Shown one piece after another: positions 9,373-16,580 of a stretch of 64,000 bases of DNA. Below the pieces are notes generated by a model. That model saw only the letters and a list, made by a program, of their open reading frames with translations. It was not told the DNA's origin and searched no databases. The stretch's first letter is position 1, and each line of letters begins with the position of its first letter. The position numbers and the translations under genes are program-made. Source of the stretch: JACVRW01 sp963751105 (lineage in GTDB: Bacteria; Actinomycetota; Thermoleophilia; Solirubrobacterales; Thermoleophilaceae); NCBI GenBank assembly GCA_963751105.1, contig CAVVTG010000002.1:2356001-2420000 (forward strand). The letters are read 5' to 3'.

Positions 9373-9411
9373 GTCCTGGGTTGACCCCCCAGGAGGGGGT
9401 GAAGTCAGGAC
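9373..9411. repeat. Hairpin unit 2 of the palindromic element
   Basis: Outer arm GTCCTG (9373-9378), GG, inner arm TTGACCCCC (9381-9389), loop CAGGA, inner arm GGGGGTGAA (9395-9403), GT, outer arm CAGGAC (9406-9411). The outer stem pairs perfectly although both sides differ from unit 1, so the arms have changed together. The inner stem has one mismatch. Confidence 0.7.
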
Positions 9412-9506
9412 GGATCCCCCTTCCCCAGCCAATCGAACCACGTCCCGGCCGCCGCGCAGGCCCGAGCGGAGCGCAGCAGCAGCCGCCCGGTAGGCTCGCC
9501 GCCCAC

Positions 9507-10934
9507 ATGTCGGAGCTCATGTTCAAGCCCGCAGGTGAGCTCGCCGCTCTGATTCGCGGCGGTGAGCTGTCCTCGCGTGAGCTGACCGAGGCGAGCCTCC
9601 AGCGCATCGAGGCCCTCCAGCCCGAGCTCAACGCCTTCGTTCACCTCGATCCCGACGGCGCCCTCGAGGCGGCCGAGGCGATCGGGGCCAACGACGAGCG
9701 CCCCTTCGCCGGCGTGCCGATCGCCGTGAAGGACACCTCGGCGGTGGCGGGGATGCCGTTCGCCATGGGCTCGGAGATGTTCGGCGACTTCGTGCCCCAG
9801 CACGACTCGTTCGTGACCAGGCGGCTGCGCAACGCCGGCTTCGTGATCGTGGGCAAGACCAACATGCCCGAGTTCGGGATCCTCCCGGTGAGCGAGTCGC
9901 GGCGCTTCGGGGCGGCCCGCAACCCTTGGGACCCCGAGCGCACGCCGGGCGGCTCGTCCGGCGGCGCCGCCGCGGCGGTGGCCGCCGGCATGGTGCCATT
10001 GGCGCACGGCAGCGACGGCGGCGGCTCGATTCGCATCCCCGCTGCGTGCACCGGGCTGGTGGGACTCAAGCCTGCGCGCGGCCGCATCTCCCGCGGTCCC
10101 GAGCAGGGCGACGACCTGCTGGTCAGCGACGGGGTGCTCACCCGCACCGTGGCCGAGACCGCCGCGCTGCTCGACGTGCTCGCCGGCTACGAGACCGGCG
10201 ACTCCACCTGGGCGCCGGCCCCGTCCGAGCCCTTCGCGGCGGCCGCGGCGCGCGAACCGGGCCGCCTGCGCATCGGGTTCACCACGGCGTCGCCGATCGA
10301 GTCCGAGCTCGATCCGGTCTGCGCCCGGGCGGTGAGCGATGCCGCGGCGCTGCTCGAGGAGCTGGGACACGAGATGGAGGAGATCCCGTCAGCGCCCTGG
10401 AGCGGACAGGAGCTGCTCGAGGTGTTCACCCTGGTCTTCTGCACCCCGGTAGCGACCGGCGCGTTCTACGGCGGGATGGTCACGGGCCGCGAGCCCACCG
10501 AGGAGCTGCTCGAGCCGCTCTCGTGGACGATCTGGAAGGAGATCGGGCAGCGCAGCGCGCTCGATTACTACCTCGCCCGCACCCAGCTGAACGCCTACGC
10601 CCGCGGCATCGTGGCGCTGTGGGACACCTACGACGTGGTGATGACCCCGGCGCTGGCCCAGCGGCCAGTCCACATCGGCGAGATCGACGCCTGCAGCGAA
10701 GAGCCGTGGGAGGACTTCCGGCGCTCCGGCCGGTTCACGCCCTACACGGCCATCTTCAACGTCACCGGCCAGCCTGCGCTGTCGCTGCCCCTGTTCCACG
10801 GCGAGGACGAGCTGCCGGCCGCGGTCCAGCTGGCCGGCGCCCCCGCCGGGGAGTCCACCCTGCTCGCCCTCGGCGCTCAGCTCGAGCAGGCCCGGCCCTG
10901 GGCCGGCCGGCGTCCCGAGCTCGCCACGGCCTGA
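9507..10934 (+). CDS. Amidase signature family hydrolase
   Basis: A 475-residue amidase that should hydrolyse a carboxylic acid amide to acid and ammonia. The Ser-cisSer-Lys triad is visible: Lys75 (VPIAVKDT), Ser150/151 in the GGSSGG loop and nucleophile Ser174 in DGGGSIRIPAA. The rest of the family core is intact (ACTGLVGLKPARGRIS). The start was set at ATG 9507 (MSELMFKPAGELA); the longer open frame upstream runs through the palindromic element and is not protein-like. It resembles GatA but no gatB or gatC is adjacent, so a free-standing amidase is more likely. The substrate cannot be told. Confidence 0.88.
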   Translation: MSELMFKPAGELAALIRGGELSSRELTEASLQRIEALQPELNAFVHLDPDGALEAAEAIGANDERPFAGVPIAVKDTSAVAGMPFAMGSEMFGDFVPQHDSFVTRRLRNAGFVIVGKTNMPEFGILPVSESRRFGAARNPWDPERTPGGSSGGAAAAVAAGMVPLAHGSDGGGSIRIPAACTGLVGLKPARGRISRGPEQGDDLLVSDGVLTRTVAETAALLDVLAGYETGDSTWAPAPSEPFAAAAAREPGRLRIGFTTASPIESELDPVCARAVSDAAALLEELGHEMEEIPSAPWSGQELLEVFTLVFCTPVATGAFYGGMVTGREPTEELLEPLSWTIWKEIGQRSALDYYLARTQLNAYARGIVALWDTYDVVMTPALAQRPVHIGEIDACSEEPWEDFRRSGRFTPYTAIFNVTGQPALSLPLFHGEDELPAAVQLAGAPAGESTLLALGAQLEQARPWAGRRPELATA

Positions 10935-10935
10935 G

Positions 10936-11316
10936 TCAGACCGCGGCCAGCACCTGGTGGTCGCGCTCGTAGCTGAGCAGCGTCAGCGCCGCCTCGGGCT
11001 CGAGCCAGCGCAGCTCGTCGACCTCGTCGTTGGGCTCGAAGCCGGGATCCTCGGCGACGTCCATCAGCCAGTAGCGCACGACCTTCGGCCGGCCCTTGTT
11101 GTCGGAGTAGCGGATCGAGGGCAGCTCGCGAACCAGCCGGGCGCGCAGCCCGGTCTCCTCCTCCACCTCACGCAGAGCGGCCTGCTCGAACGACTCACCG
11201 GGGTCGAGCTTGCCCTTGGGCAGCGACCAGTCGTCATAGCGCGGCCGGTGCACGAGGGCCACCCTGCCCTGGGAGTCGAGCACCACTCCCCCGGCGGCCT
11301 GGACCCGCTCGCTCAC
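10936..11316 (-). CDS. NUDIX hydrolase
   Basis: A 126-residue pyrophosphohydrolase. The Nudix box GKLDPGESFEQAALREVEEE-TGL fits Gx5Ex7REUxEExGU exactly and supplies the metal-binding glutamates. The GTG start at 11316 overlaps the thrB stop (GTGA), giving MSERVQAAGGVVL, the usual beginning of the fold; a longer reading at 11427 would run inside thrB and is basic low-complexity. It is the last gene of the lysA-hom-thrC-thrB cluster, but NUDIX enzymes are often unrelated to the operon pathway. PKGKLDPGES followed by a basic, short C-terminus recalls MutT and diadenosine polyphosphate hydrolases; the substrate is unknown. Confidence 0.88.
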   Translation of the reverse strand: MSERVQAAGGVVLDSQGRVALVHRPRYDDWSLPKGKLDPGESFEQAALREVEEETGLRARLVRELPSIRYSDNKGRPKVVRYWLMDVAEDPGFEPNDEVDELRWLEPEAALTLLSYERDHQVLAAV

Positions 11317-12167
11317 AGCTCGCGCACGTCTGCTCCGGCGGCGGCGAAGGTCACTCGCCGCACCTCCGCGCCGGGCGCGGCCGCGCGCACGCTCTCGATC
11401 ACGGCACCGGTCTGCTCCCACTGGCACCAGAACAACACGGTGGGTCCCGCACCGGAGATCGAGGCGCCCAGCGCGCCCAGCTCACCGGCGCGCTCCACGA
11501 GCTCCATCGAGTCCGGGTAGAGCTTGCGCCGGTGCGGCTGGTGAAGAGCGTCGGCGAGTCCGCGGGCGATCAGCGACAGGTCGCCGCGGGCCAGCCCGAG
11601 CACGAGCAGGGAGGCATGGGCCACGTTGTGCACGGCGTCGCCCAGCGGCACCTCGGCGGGCATCGCGGCCCGGGCTTCGGCGGTGAGCACCTCGTGGGGT
11701 GGGATGGCCACCACTCCCTCGAGCTCGGCCGGCGGCTCCAGCCGGCCCGGCTCCTCGGCCCCGACGCAGACCACGAACCCGCCGTAGAGGGCGGCGGCCA
11801 CGTTGTCGGGATGGCCCTCGAGCGAAAGGGCGTGCTCGAGCAGCGGCGCGTCCAGCTCGAACAGGTGATCGGCGGCGGTGAGGCCCGCGACGATCGCGGC
11901 GGCGCTCGAGCCCAGCCCGGCCGCCACCGGGATGGCCGACCTGATGCGGAAGCGAAGCCCGTCCGCCGGGTGCAGCACCTCGAAGGCTCGCACGCACAGG
12001 TTGTCGCGGTCCAGGGAGACACCGGGCACGTCGCACTCCACCGCGAACTCCCCGGTCTCCTCCACCTCGAGCTCGAGTGACGGGGAGAGCGCGGCCGCCA
12101 GCACGTCGTAGCCCGGGCCTAGGTTGGCGCTGGAGGACGGCACCCGCACGAGGCGCCGGCGCCTCAC
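11313..12167 (-). CDS. thrB: Homoserine kinase
   Basis: This 284-residue GHMP kinase phosphorylates homoserine with ATP to O-phosphohomoserine, the substrate of the next enzyme, ThrC. The ATP-binding loop PVAAGLGSSAAA is at residues 80-91, the N-terminal substrate motif SSSANLGPGYD at 11-21, and the C-terminal GHMP motif GASISGAGPTVLFW near 240. Length is typical. The ATG overlaps the thrC stop by 4 bp (ATGA). It sits between thrC and the NUDIX gene in one minus-strand operon. Confidence 0.94.
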   Translation of the reverse strand: MRRRRLVRVPSSSANLGPGYDVLAAALSPSLELEVEETGEFAVECDVPGVSLDRDNLCVRAFEVLHPADGLRFRIRSAIPVAAGLGSSAAAIVAGLTAADHLFELDAPLLEHALSLEGHPDNVAAALYGGFVVCVGAEEPGRLEPPAELEGVVAIPPHEVLTAEARAAMPAEVPLGDAVHNVAHASLLVLGLARGDLSLIARGLADALHQPHRRKLYPDSMELVERAGELGALGASISGAGPTVLFWCQWEQTGAVIESVRAAAPGAEVRRVTFAAAGADVREL

Positions 12168-13156
12168 CCGAGCACCGCGCGTTCCACGCTCTCGAGATCC
12201 GGCTCACACGGGACGACCGACGCCGCCCGGTTCATCGCCGTCTGCGGGTCCTTGAGGCCATGGCCGGTGAGCACGCACACCACCCGGCCCTCCGCCCCGT
12301 AGCGCAGCAGGCCGGCGACCGAGGCGGCCGACGCGGGCTCGCAGAACACGCCCTCGCGCCGGCCGAGCAGCGAGTAGGCGTCCAGGATCTCGTCGTCCGA
12401 GACCGCCCGCACCTCGCCCCGAGACGAGGTGAACACGTTCATCGCGTTCTCCCAGCGCGCGGGGTTGCCGATCCTGATGGCCGAGGCCACGGTCTCGGGC
12501 GCCTCCACCGGGGCGCCGCTCACGAGCGGCGCGGCGCCCTCGGCCTGGTAACCGTGCATGCGCGGCGCGGCGTCGTACTCCTGAAAGCCCTTCCACCAAG
12601 CGGTGACGTTGCCCGCGTTGCCCACGGGGATCGAGAGCACGTCGGGAGCCTCACCCAGGTCGTCGCACACTTCGAAGGCGGCGGTCTTCTGGCCCTCGAT
12701 GCGAAAGTCGTTCACCGAGTTGACGAGCGCGATCGGGTGCTGGTCCACCAGCCGGCGCACCAGGGCGAGTGCCTGGTCGAAGTTTCCTCGCAGGGCGATC
12801 ACCCGGGCGCCGTGCATCAGCGCTTGGGCCAGTTTGCCGGTGGCGATCTTCCCCTCGGGCACGATCACCGCTCCGCGCAGCCCGGCGCGGGCGGCGTAGG
12901 CGGCGGCGCTGGCGGCGGTGTTGCCGGTGGAGGCACACACCACCGCCTCCGCCCCCTCGGCCACGGCCGCGCTGACCGCCACCGTCATCCCGCGATCCTT
13001 GAACGAGCCCGTGGGGTTGGCCCCCTCGAGCTTGAGCCACACGTCCGCCCCGGTGAGCTCGGACAGGTGGGGCGCCCGGATGAGCGGGGTGTCCCCCTCG
13101 CCGAGCGTCACCAGGGGCTCCACCGGGAGCCGCTCCCGGTAGCGCCAGAGGGACAT
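12164..13156 (-). CDS. thrC: Threonine synthase
   Basis: This 330-residue PLP enzyme converts O-phosphohomoserine to threonine and phosphate. The PLP-binding lysine is Lys53 in NPTGSFKDRGM; the phosphate-holding Gly-rich loop is VGNAGNVTAWWKG (near 187). The length matches the short (class II, actinobacterial/archaeal-like) form rather than the 430-residue enterobacterial form. Its ATG begins immediately after the hom stop codon (no gap), and its end overlaps thrB, consistent with translation from one mRNA. Confidence 0.94.
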   Translation of the reverse strand: MSLWRYRERLPVEPLVTLGEGDTPLIRAPHLSELTGADVWLKLEGANPTGSFKDRGMTVAVSAAVAEGAEAVVCASTGNTAASAAAYAARAGLRGAVIVPEGKIATGKLAQALMHGARVIALRGNFDQALALVRRLVDQHPIALVNSVNDFRIEGQKTAAFEVCDDLGEAPDVLSIPVGNAGNVTAWWKGFQEYDAAPRMHGYQAEGAAPLVSGAPVEAPETVASAIRIGNPARWENAMNVFTSSRGEVRAVSDDEILDAYSLLGRREGVFCEPASAASVAGLLRYGAEGRVVCVLTGHGLKDPQTAMNRAASVVPCEPDLESVERAVLG

Positions 13157-14377
13157 CTAAAAGGTCTCCTCGATCACCCTGATCACCCGCGGGGGCTCGC
13201 GCACGAAGTCGAGGCGCGAGATCAGGTCGACCGCCGCCCGGAAGCGCGACTCGAGCACCGGGTGCATGACCATCACCAGACGCGCCTCGGCGCCCAGGCC
13301 CTTCTGGACCACCGACCTGATCGACACTCCCTGCAGTCCCAGCAGCTCGGCCACCTGGGCGAGCACGCCCGGCCGGTCGTCCACCTCCAGGTGCAGGTAG
13401 AAGGAGAACTCCGTGTCGGTGACCACCGGGATGTCCTCGGCCGGAGCGGGCAGCGAGGGCGGCGGGATCATGGCCGACACCACGTCGCCCAGCACCGCGC
13501 TGGCGGTCTGGACGCCACCCGCACCCGGGCCGCTCAGGGTGATCTCGGTGATGGCGGGCGACTCGATCGTCACCGCGTTGAACGCGCCGTTGACCGAGGC
13601 GAGCGGATGATCGGCGTAGAGGAAGGCCGGGTACACGTGCACCGCCACCCCGCCGTCGATTCGCTCGGCCGAGCCGATCAGCTTGAGCGACAGGCCGAGC
13701 TCGCTCGCGTAGGCGATGTCGTCGGCGGTGAGCAGCTCGATCCCCTCGTAGCTCACCTGGTCGAGGTTCACCGCGGCGTTGAAGGCCAGCCGGGCGAGGA
13801 TGGCCATCTTGGCCGCGGCGTCCTTGCCGGTCACGTCATCGGTGGGGTCGGCCTCGGCGTAACCGAGCTCCTGCGCGCCGGCCAGGGCCTCGGTGTAGGA
13901 GGCCCCGGTGCGCGCCATCTCGGTGAGGATGTAGTTGGTGGTGCCGTTGACGATCCCGTGCACCCGCTCGATGTGCGCCGCCGCCAGGCTCTCAGACATC
14001 ACCCGGATGGCCGGCACGACGCCCGCCACCGCGCCCTCGAAGCGAAGCTGCACCCCGCCGCCGCGGGCCGCCTCGAAGACCTCCTCGCCGTGCTGGGAGA
14101 GCAGCTGCTTGTTGGCCGAGACCACGTGCCGGCCGGCGCCCAGGGCGCGAAGCACGTAGTCGCGCGCCGGCTCGATGCCGCCCATCAGCTCGACGATCAG
14201 GTCGCTGCGCTCCAGGATGTCGTCGAAGTCGCCGCGGCTGCGGGTGAGCACTCCGGAGAGCTCCGGCCGCAGGCCCACCTCGGCCTCGATGGCGTCGCTG
14301 CGCTGCTCGAGGAGCTCCGCGAACGCCGCGCCCACCGTCCCGTGGCCGAGCAGGCCGATCCGGAAGGCCTCAGACAT
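13157..14377 (-). CDS. hom: Homoserine dehydrogenase with ACT domain
   Basis: This 406-residue enzyme reduces aspartate semialdehyde to homoserine with NAD(P)H. The nucleotide-binding motif GLLGHGTVG is at residues 8-16; VVSANKQLLSQHG (near 105) and the ExxxSGPGAGG-like region (LSGPGAGGVQTASAV) mark the catalytic and substrate domains. The C-terminal 75 residues form an ACT domain (VDDRPGVLAQVAELL), which in this family mediates feedback inhibition by threonine. It is monofunctional, with no aspartokinase part. Its ATG overlaps the lysA end by 8 bp. Confidence 0.95.
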   Translation of the reverse strand: MSEAFRIGLLGHGTVGAAFAELLEQRSDAIEAEVGLRPELSGVLTRSRGDFDDILERSDLIVELMGGIEPARDYVLRALGAGRHVVSANKQLLSQHGEEVFEAARGGGVQLRFEGAVAGVVPAIRVMSESLAAAHIERVHGIVNGTTNYILTEMARTGASYTEALAGAQELGYAEADPTDDVTGKDAAAKMAILARLAFNAAVNLDQVSYEGIELLTADDIAYASELGLSLKLIGSAERIDGGVAVHVYPAFLYADHPLASVNGAFNAVTIESPAITEITLSGPGAGGVQTASAVLGDVVSAMIPPPSLPAPAEDIPVVTDTEFSFYLHLEVDDRPGVLAQVAELLGLQGVSIRSVVQKGLGAEARLVMVMHPVLESRFRAAVDLISRLDFVREPPRVIRVIEETF

Positions 14378-15608
14378 CGCGTGCGGTCAGATCCGAGTAG
14401 GTCTCACGACGCACTACCACGCGGGCATCCCCATCACGGCAGAAGATCACCGGCGGGCGCCGCACGGCGTTGTAGTTCATGGCCATGGCATGACCGTATG
14501 CGCCGGTGGCGGGCGTTACCAGCACGTCGCCCACCCGCGGGGCCGCCAGCTCGACGTCGCGCACCAGCACGTCGCCGGACTCGCAGTGCATCCCTACGAC
14601 CGTGCAGAGCTCGCCCGAGCCACCGGAAAAGCGATCCGCGATCTCCGCCTCGTAGCGGGCGCCGTAGAGCATCGGGCGCAGGTTGTCCGACATCCCTCCG
14701 TCCACGGCCACGTAGGTGCGCACGTCCGGGATCCGCTTGACCGTGCCGACCGTGTACAGCGTGACGCCGGCGTTGGCCACCAGCGCACGGCCCGGCTCGG
14801 TGAGCACCGTCACCCCGTCGGGAGCGTGGCGCAGAAGCGCCTCCGCGTAGTCCTCGGCCGAGGGGGGCTTGTCCTCGGCCGTGTAGGCCACCCCCACCCC
14901 GCCGCCGAGGTTGAGCAGCGGCCACTCGCCCAGCTCCGTCAGCACCTCCGCCAGGCGCTCGAAGGCCTCCAGCTCGAACACCTGTGAGCCGATGTGCGCA
15001 TGCAGCCCGCGGACCTCGAGACCCGCCGCCCGGCAGGCCTCCAAGGCCCCGGGCACCTCGGCGAGCGGGAAGCCGAACTTCGAGTCCACCTGGCCGGTCT
15101 GGATGTAGGAGTGGGTGGAGGGCTGAATGCCGGGGGTGACCCGCACGAGCACCCGCACCCCCCGCCCGCGCAGCCGCTCGATCTCGTCGAAGGAGTCGAC
15201 CACGATGTGCCCGACGCCGCTGTCGATGGCGTAGTCGAGCTCAGCCGAAGACTTGTTGTTCCCGTGCAGGTAGAGCCGAGGGCCGTCGAAGCCGCCGGCC
15301 AGCGCCAGGTGCAGCTCCCCGCCCGAGGCCACGTCGGCGGACAGGCCCTCCTCGGCGAACAGCCGGTACACCGCCGTGCAGGGGAAGGCCTTGCTGGCGT
15401 AGATGACCTCGAAGCGCTCGGTGCGGGCCGCGAAGGCCTCGACGAAGGCCTGCGCCCGCGCGCGCATGTCGTCTTCCGCGTACACGTAGGCGGGCGTCCC
15501 GAACTCGCGTGCCAGCTCGAGGGTGTTGCAGCCCCCGACCTCGAGCGCACCGCGCTCGTTCAGGCGCGAACCCAGGGGATATACGTGCGAGACGCCCACC
15601 GCTGCCAT
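14370..15608 (-). CDS. lysA: Diaminopimelate decarboxylase
   Basis: This 412-residue PLP enzyme decarboxylates meso-diaminopimelate to lysine. It has the fold-type III layout: PLP lysine Lys73 in YASKAF, the HIGSQ motif (near 207), the Gly-rich phosphate loop LNLGGGVGV (near 234) and the active-site cysteine in CESGDVLV (near 345). As first gene of the minus-strand cluster lysA-hom-thrC-thrB it groups the lysine and threonine branches of the aspartate pathway. It is divergent from an ArsR gene; the 86-bp gap contains the ArsR-type palindrome, which may also influence lysA. Confidence 0.95.
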   Translation of the reverse strand: MAAVGVSHVYPLGSRLNERGALEVGGCNTLELAREFGTPAYVYAEDDMRARAQAFVEAFAARTERFEVIYASKAFPCTAVYRLFAEEGLSADVASGGELHLALAGGFDGPRLYLHGNNKSSAELDYAIDSGVGHIVVDSFDEIERLRGRGVRVLVRVTPGIQPSTHSYIQTGQVDSKFGFPLAEVPGALEACRAAGLEVRGLHAHIGSQVFELEAFERLAEVLTELGEWPLLNLGGGVGVAYTAEDKPPSAEDYAEALLRHAPDGVTVLTEPGRALVANAGVTLYTVGTVKRIPDVRTYVAVDGGMSDNLRPMLYGARYEAEIADRFSGGSGELCTVVGMHCESGDVLVRDVELAAPRVGDVLVTPATGAYGHAMAMNYNAVRRPPVIFCRDGDARVVVRRETYSDLTARDV

Positions 15609-15670
15609 GACCGGCGGCCAGTATGAAGGACGCGGTGCTTGCCTTCTCCAGGCCGATCGTATTTAATAGG

Positions 15671-15686
15671 TCAGTTATTTAACTGA
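15671..15686. promoter_or_regulatory. Likely ArsR-family operator
   Basis: TCAGTT-ATTT-AACTGA is a perfect 6+6 palindrome inside an AT-rich patch (15661-15694) that stands out from the GC-rich surroundings. It ends 8 bp before the ArsR start codon. ArsR proteins of the ArsR/SRPBCC pair type usually repress their own operon from such a site. No good Shine-Dalgarno is present for the ArsR gene. Confidence 0.6.
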
Positions 15687-15694
15687 AACGTTAG

Positions 15695-16027
15695 ATGCAG
15701 ACCGATCAGCTCAACCTCACGTTCGCCGCCCTCGCCGATCCCACGCGGCGCTCGATCCTCACCCGCCTCGCCGAGGGCGAGGCGACGGTCAACGAGCTCG
15801 CGGAGCCGTTCCCCGTGAGCCTGCCCGCGGTGTCGCGTCACCTGAAGGTGCTCGAGCGCGCGGGGCTGATCGTCCGCAGCCGGGAGGCTCAGTGGCGACC
15901 CAGCCGCATGCAGGCCGAGCCGCTCGACGAGGCCGTGGAGTGGATGCAATCGCGCAAGCGCACTTGGGAGCACCGGATGGACCGGCTCGACGCGCACCTG
16001 CGCCGGAAGGGAGAGCAAGATGAGTGA
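15695..16027 (+). CDS. ArsR-family winged-helix regulator
   Basis: A 110-residue DNA-binding protein. The winged helix is clear: ADPTRRSILTRLAEGEATVNELAE (helices 1-3), then the recognition helix VSLPAVSRHLKVLERAGLIVRSREAQWRP and a C-terminal dimerisation helix. There is no Cys pair typical of metal sensors such as ArsR or SmtB, so it belongs to the non-metal group commonly paired with SRPBCC/AHSA1 proteins. It overlaps the next gene by 8 bp, so both are expressed together. An operator-like palindrome lies directly upstream. Confidence 0.9.
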   Translation: MQTDQLNLTFAALADPTRRSILTRLAEGEATVNELAEPFPVSLPAVSRHLKVLERAGLIVRSREAQWRPSRMQAEPLDEAVEWMQSRKRTWEHRMDRLDAHLRRKGEQDE

Positions 16028-16490
16028 CCCGACGCCCACGCCGGCCGCCGATCAGGAGGTCCTGATCACGCGCATCTTCGAGGCGCCGCGCGAGCAGGTG
16101 TTCAGAGCATGGACCGAGCCCGACGAGCTGGCGGCGTGGTACGGCCCAGAGCACATGGACGCACCGCGGGATCGGATCCGCATCGACCTGCGGGTCGGCG
16201 GCCGCTGGGAGCTGACGATGGTCGGCCGAGGCGACGACCGCGAGTTCTCGGTCGGATACGACATCGTCGAGCTGGTGGAGCCCGAGCTGCTCGTCCTGCG
16301 CTCGGACCCGATGCCCGGAGCGGGCATGAACGAGCCCACCGTCTTGCGCATCGAGTTCCACGACCACGGCGCCAAGACCCGCATGACCCTGAGCGATGGG
16401 CCCTACCCGGCCGAGGGCCGCGGTCGCGCCGAGGCCGGATGGAGCGCCGCCTTCGACGAGCTCGCCCGATTCGTCGCACAGCGCGCCTGA
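16020..16490 (+). CDS. SRPBCC (AHSA1-type) protein
   Basis: A 156-residue START/Bet v1-like protein with a hydrophobic ligand cavity. Family marks are the opening ITRIFEAPREQVFRAWTEPDELAAWYGPE and the C-terminal helix GRAEAGWSAAFDELARFV. It overlaps the ArsR gene by 8 bp, a very common pairing in bacteria in which the SRPBCC member is thought to bind a small hydrophobic molecule or act as a chaperone-like factor. No catalytic residues are evident; the ligand is unknown. Confidence 0.85.
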   Translation: MSDPTPTPAADQEVLITRIFEAPREQVFRAWTEPDELAAWYGPEHMDAPRDRIRIDLRVGGRWELTMVGRGDDREFSVGYDIVELVEPELLVLRSDPMPGAGMNEPTVLRIEFHDHGAKTRMTLSDGPYPAEGRGRAEAGWSAAFDELARFVAQRA

Positions 16491-16580
16491 CTCCGGTTGA
16501 CAGCTCCCGAGCATTCGGTCTAGGTTCGGGTTCGTACAGCGCGGCGGCAGGGACGCTGGCCCGCTCGATCGTTAGGGCTC

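Larger units (their letters stand above)
9222..9474. repeat. Large nested palindrome with two internal hairpins
   Basis: The 293-bp gap between parA and the amidase is filled by a symmetric element. Outer arms: 9222-9248 and 9449-9474 (about 26 nt, one indel, starting GCGCTCCGCTCGGG). Inner arms: a perfect 19-bp inverted repeat, GATTGGCTGGGGAAGGGGG at 9269-9287 and its complement at 9416-9434. The centre holds two similar stem-loops (listed separately). No ORF is seen inside. A partial relative lies at 24837-24963, so this seems to be an interspersed repeat family; no transposase is present, so mobility would need help from elsewhere. Confidence 0.75.

Noticed and set aside
9309..9506. N-terminal extension of the amidase through the palindromic element
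   Set aside because: The extension encodes Pro/Gly-rich sequence derived from inverted repeats; family proteins start at MSELMFKPAGEL (9507).
12077..14740. Open frame of about 890 codons opposite hom and thrC
   Set aside because: Low-complexity antisense translation; both strands cannot be coding here and the minus-strand genes are clear threonine pathway enzymes.
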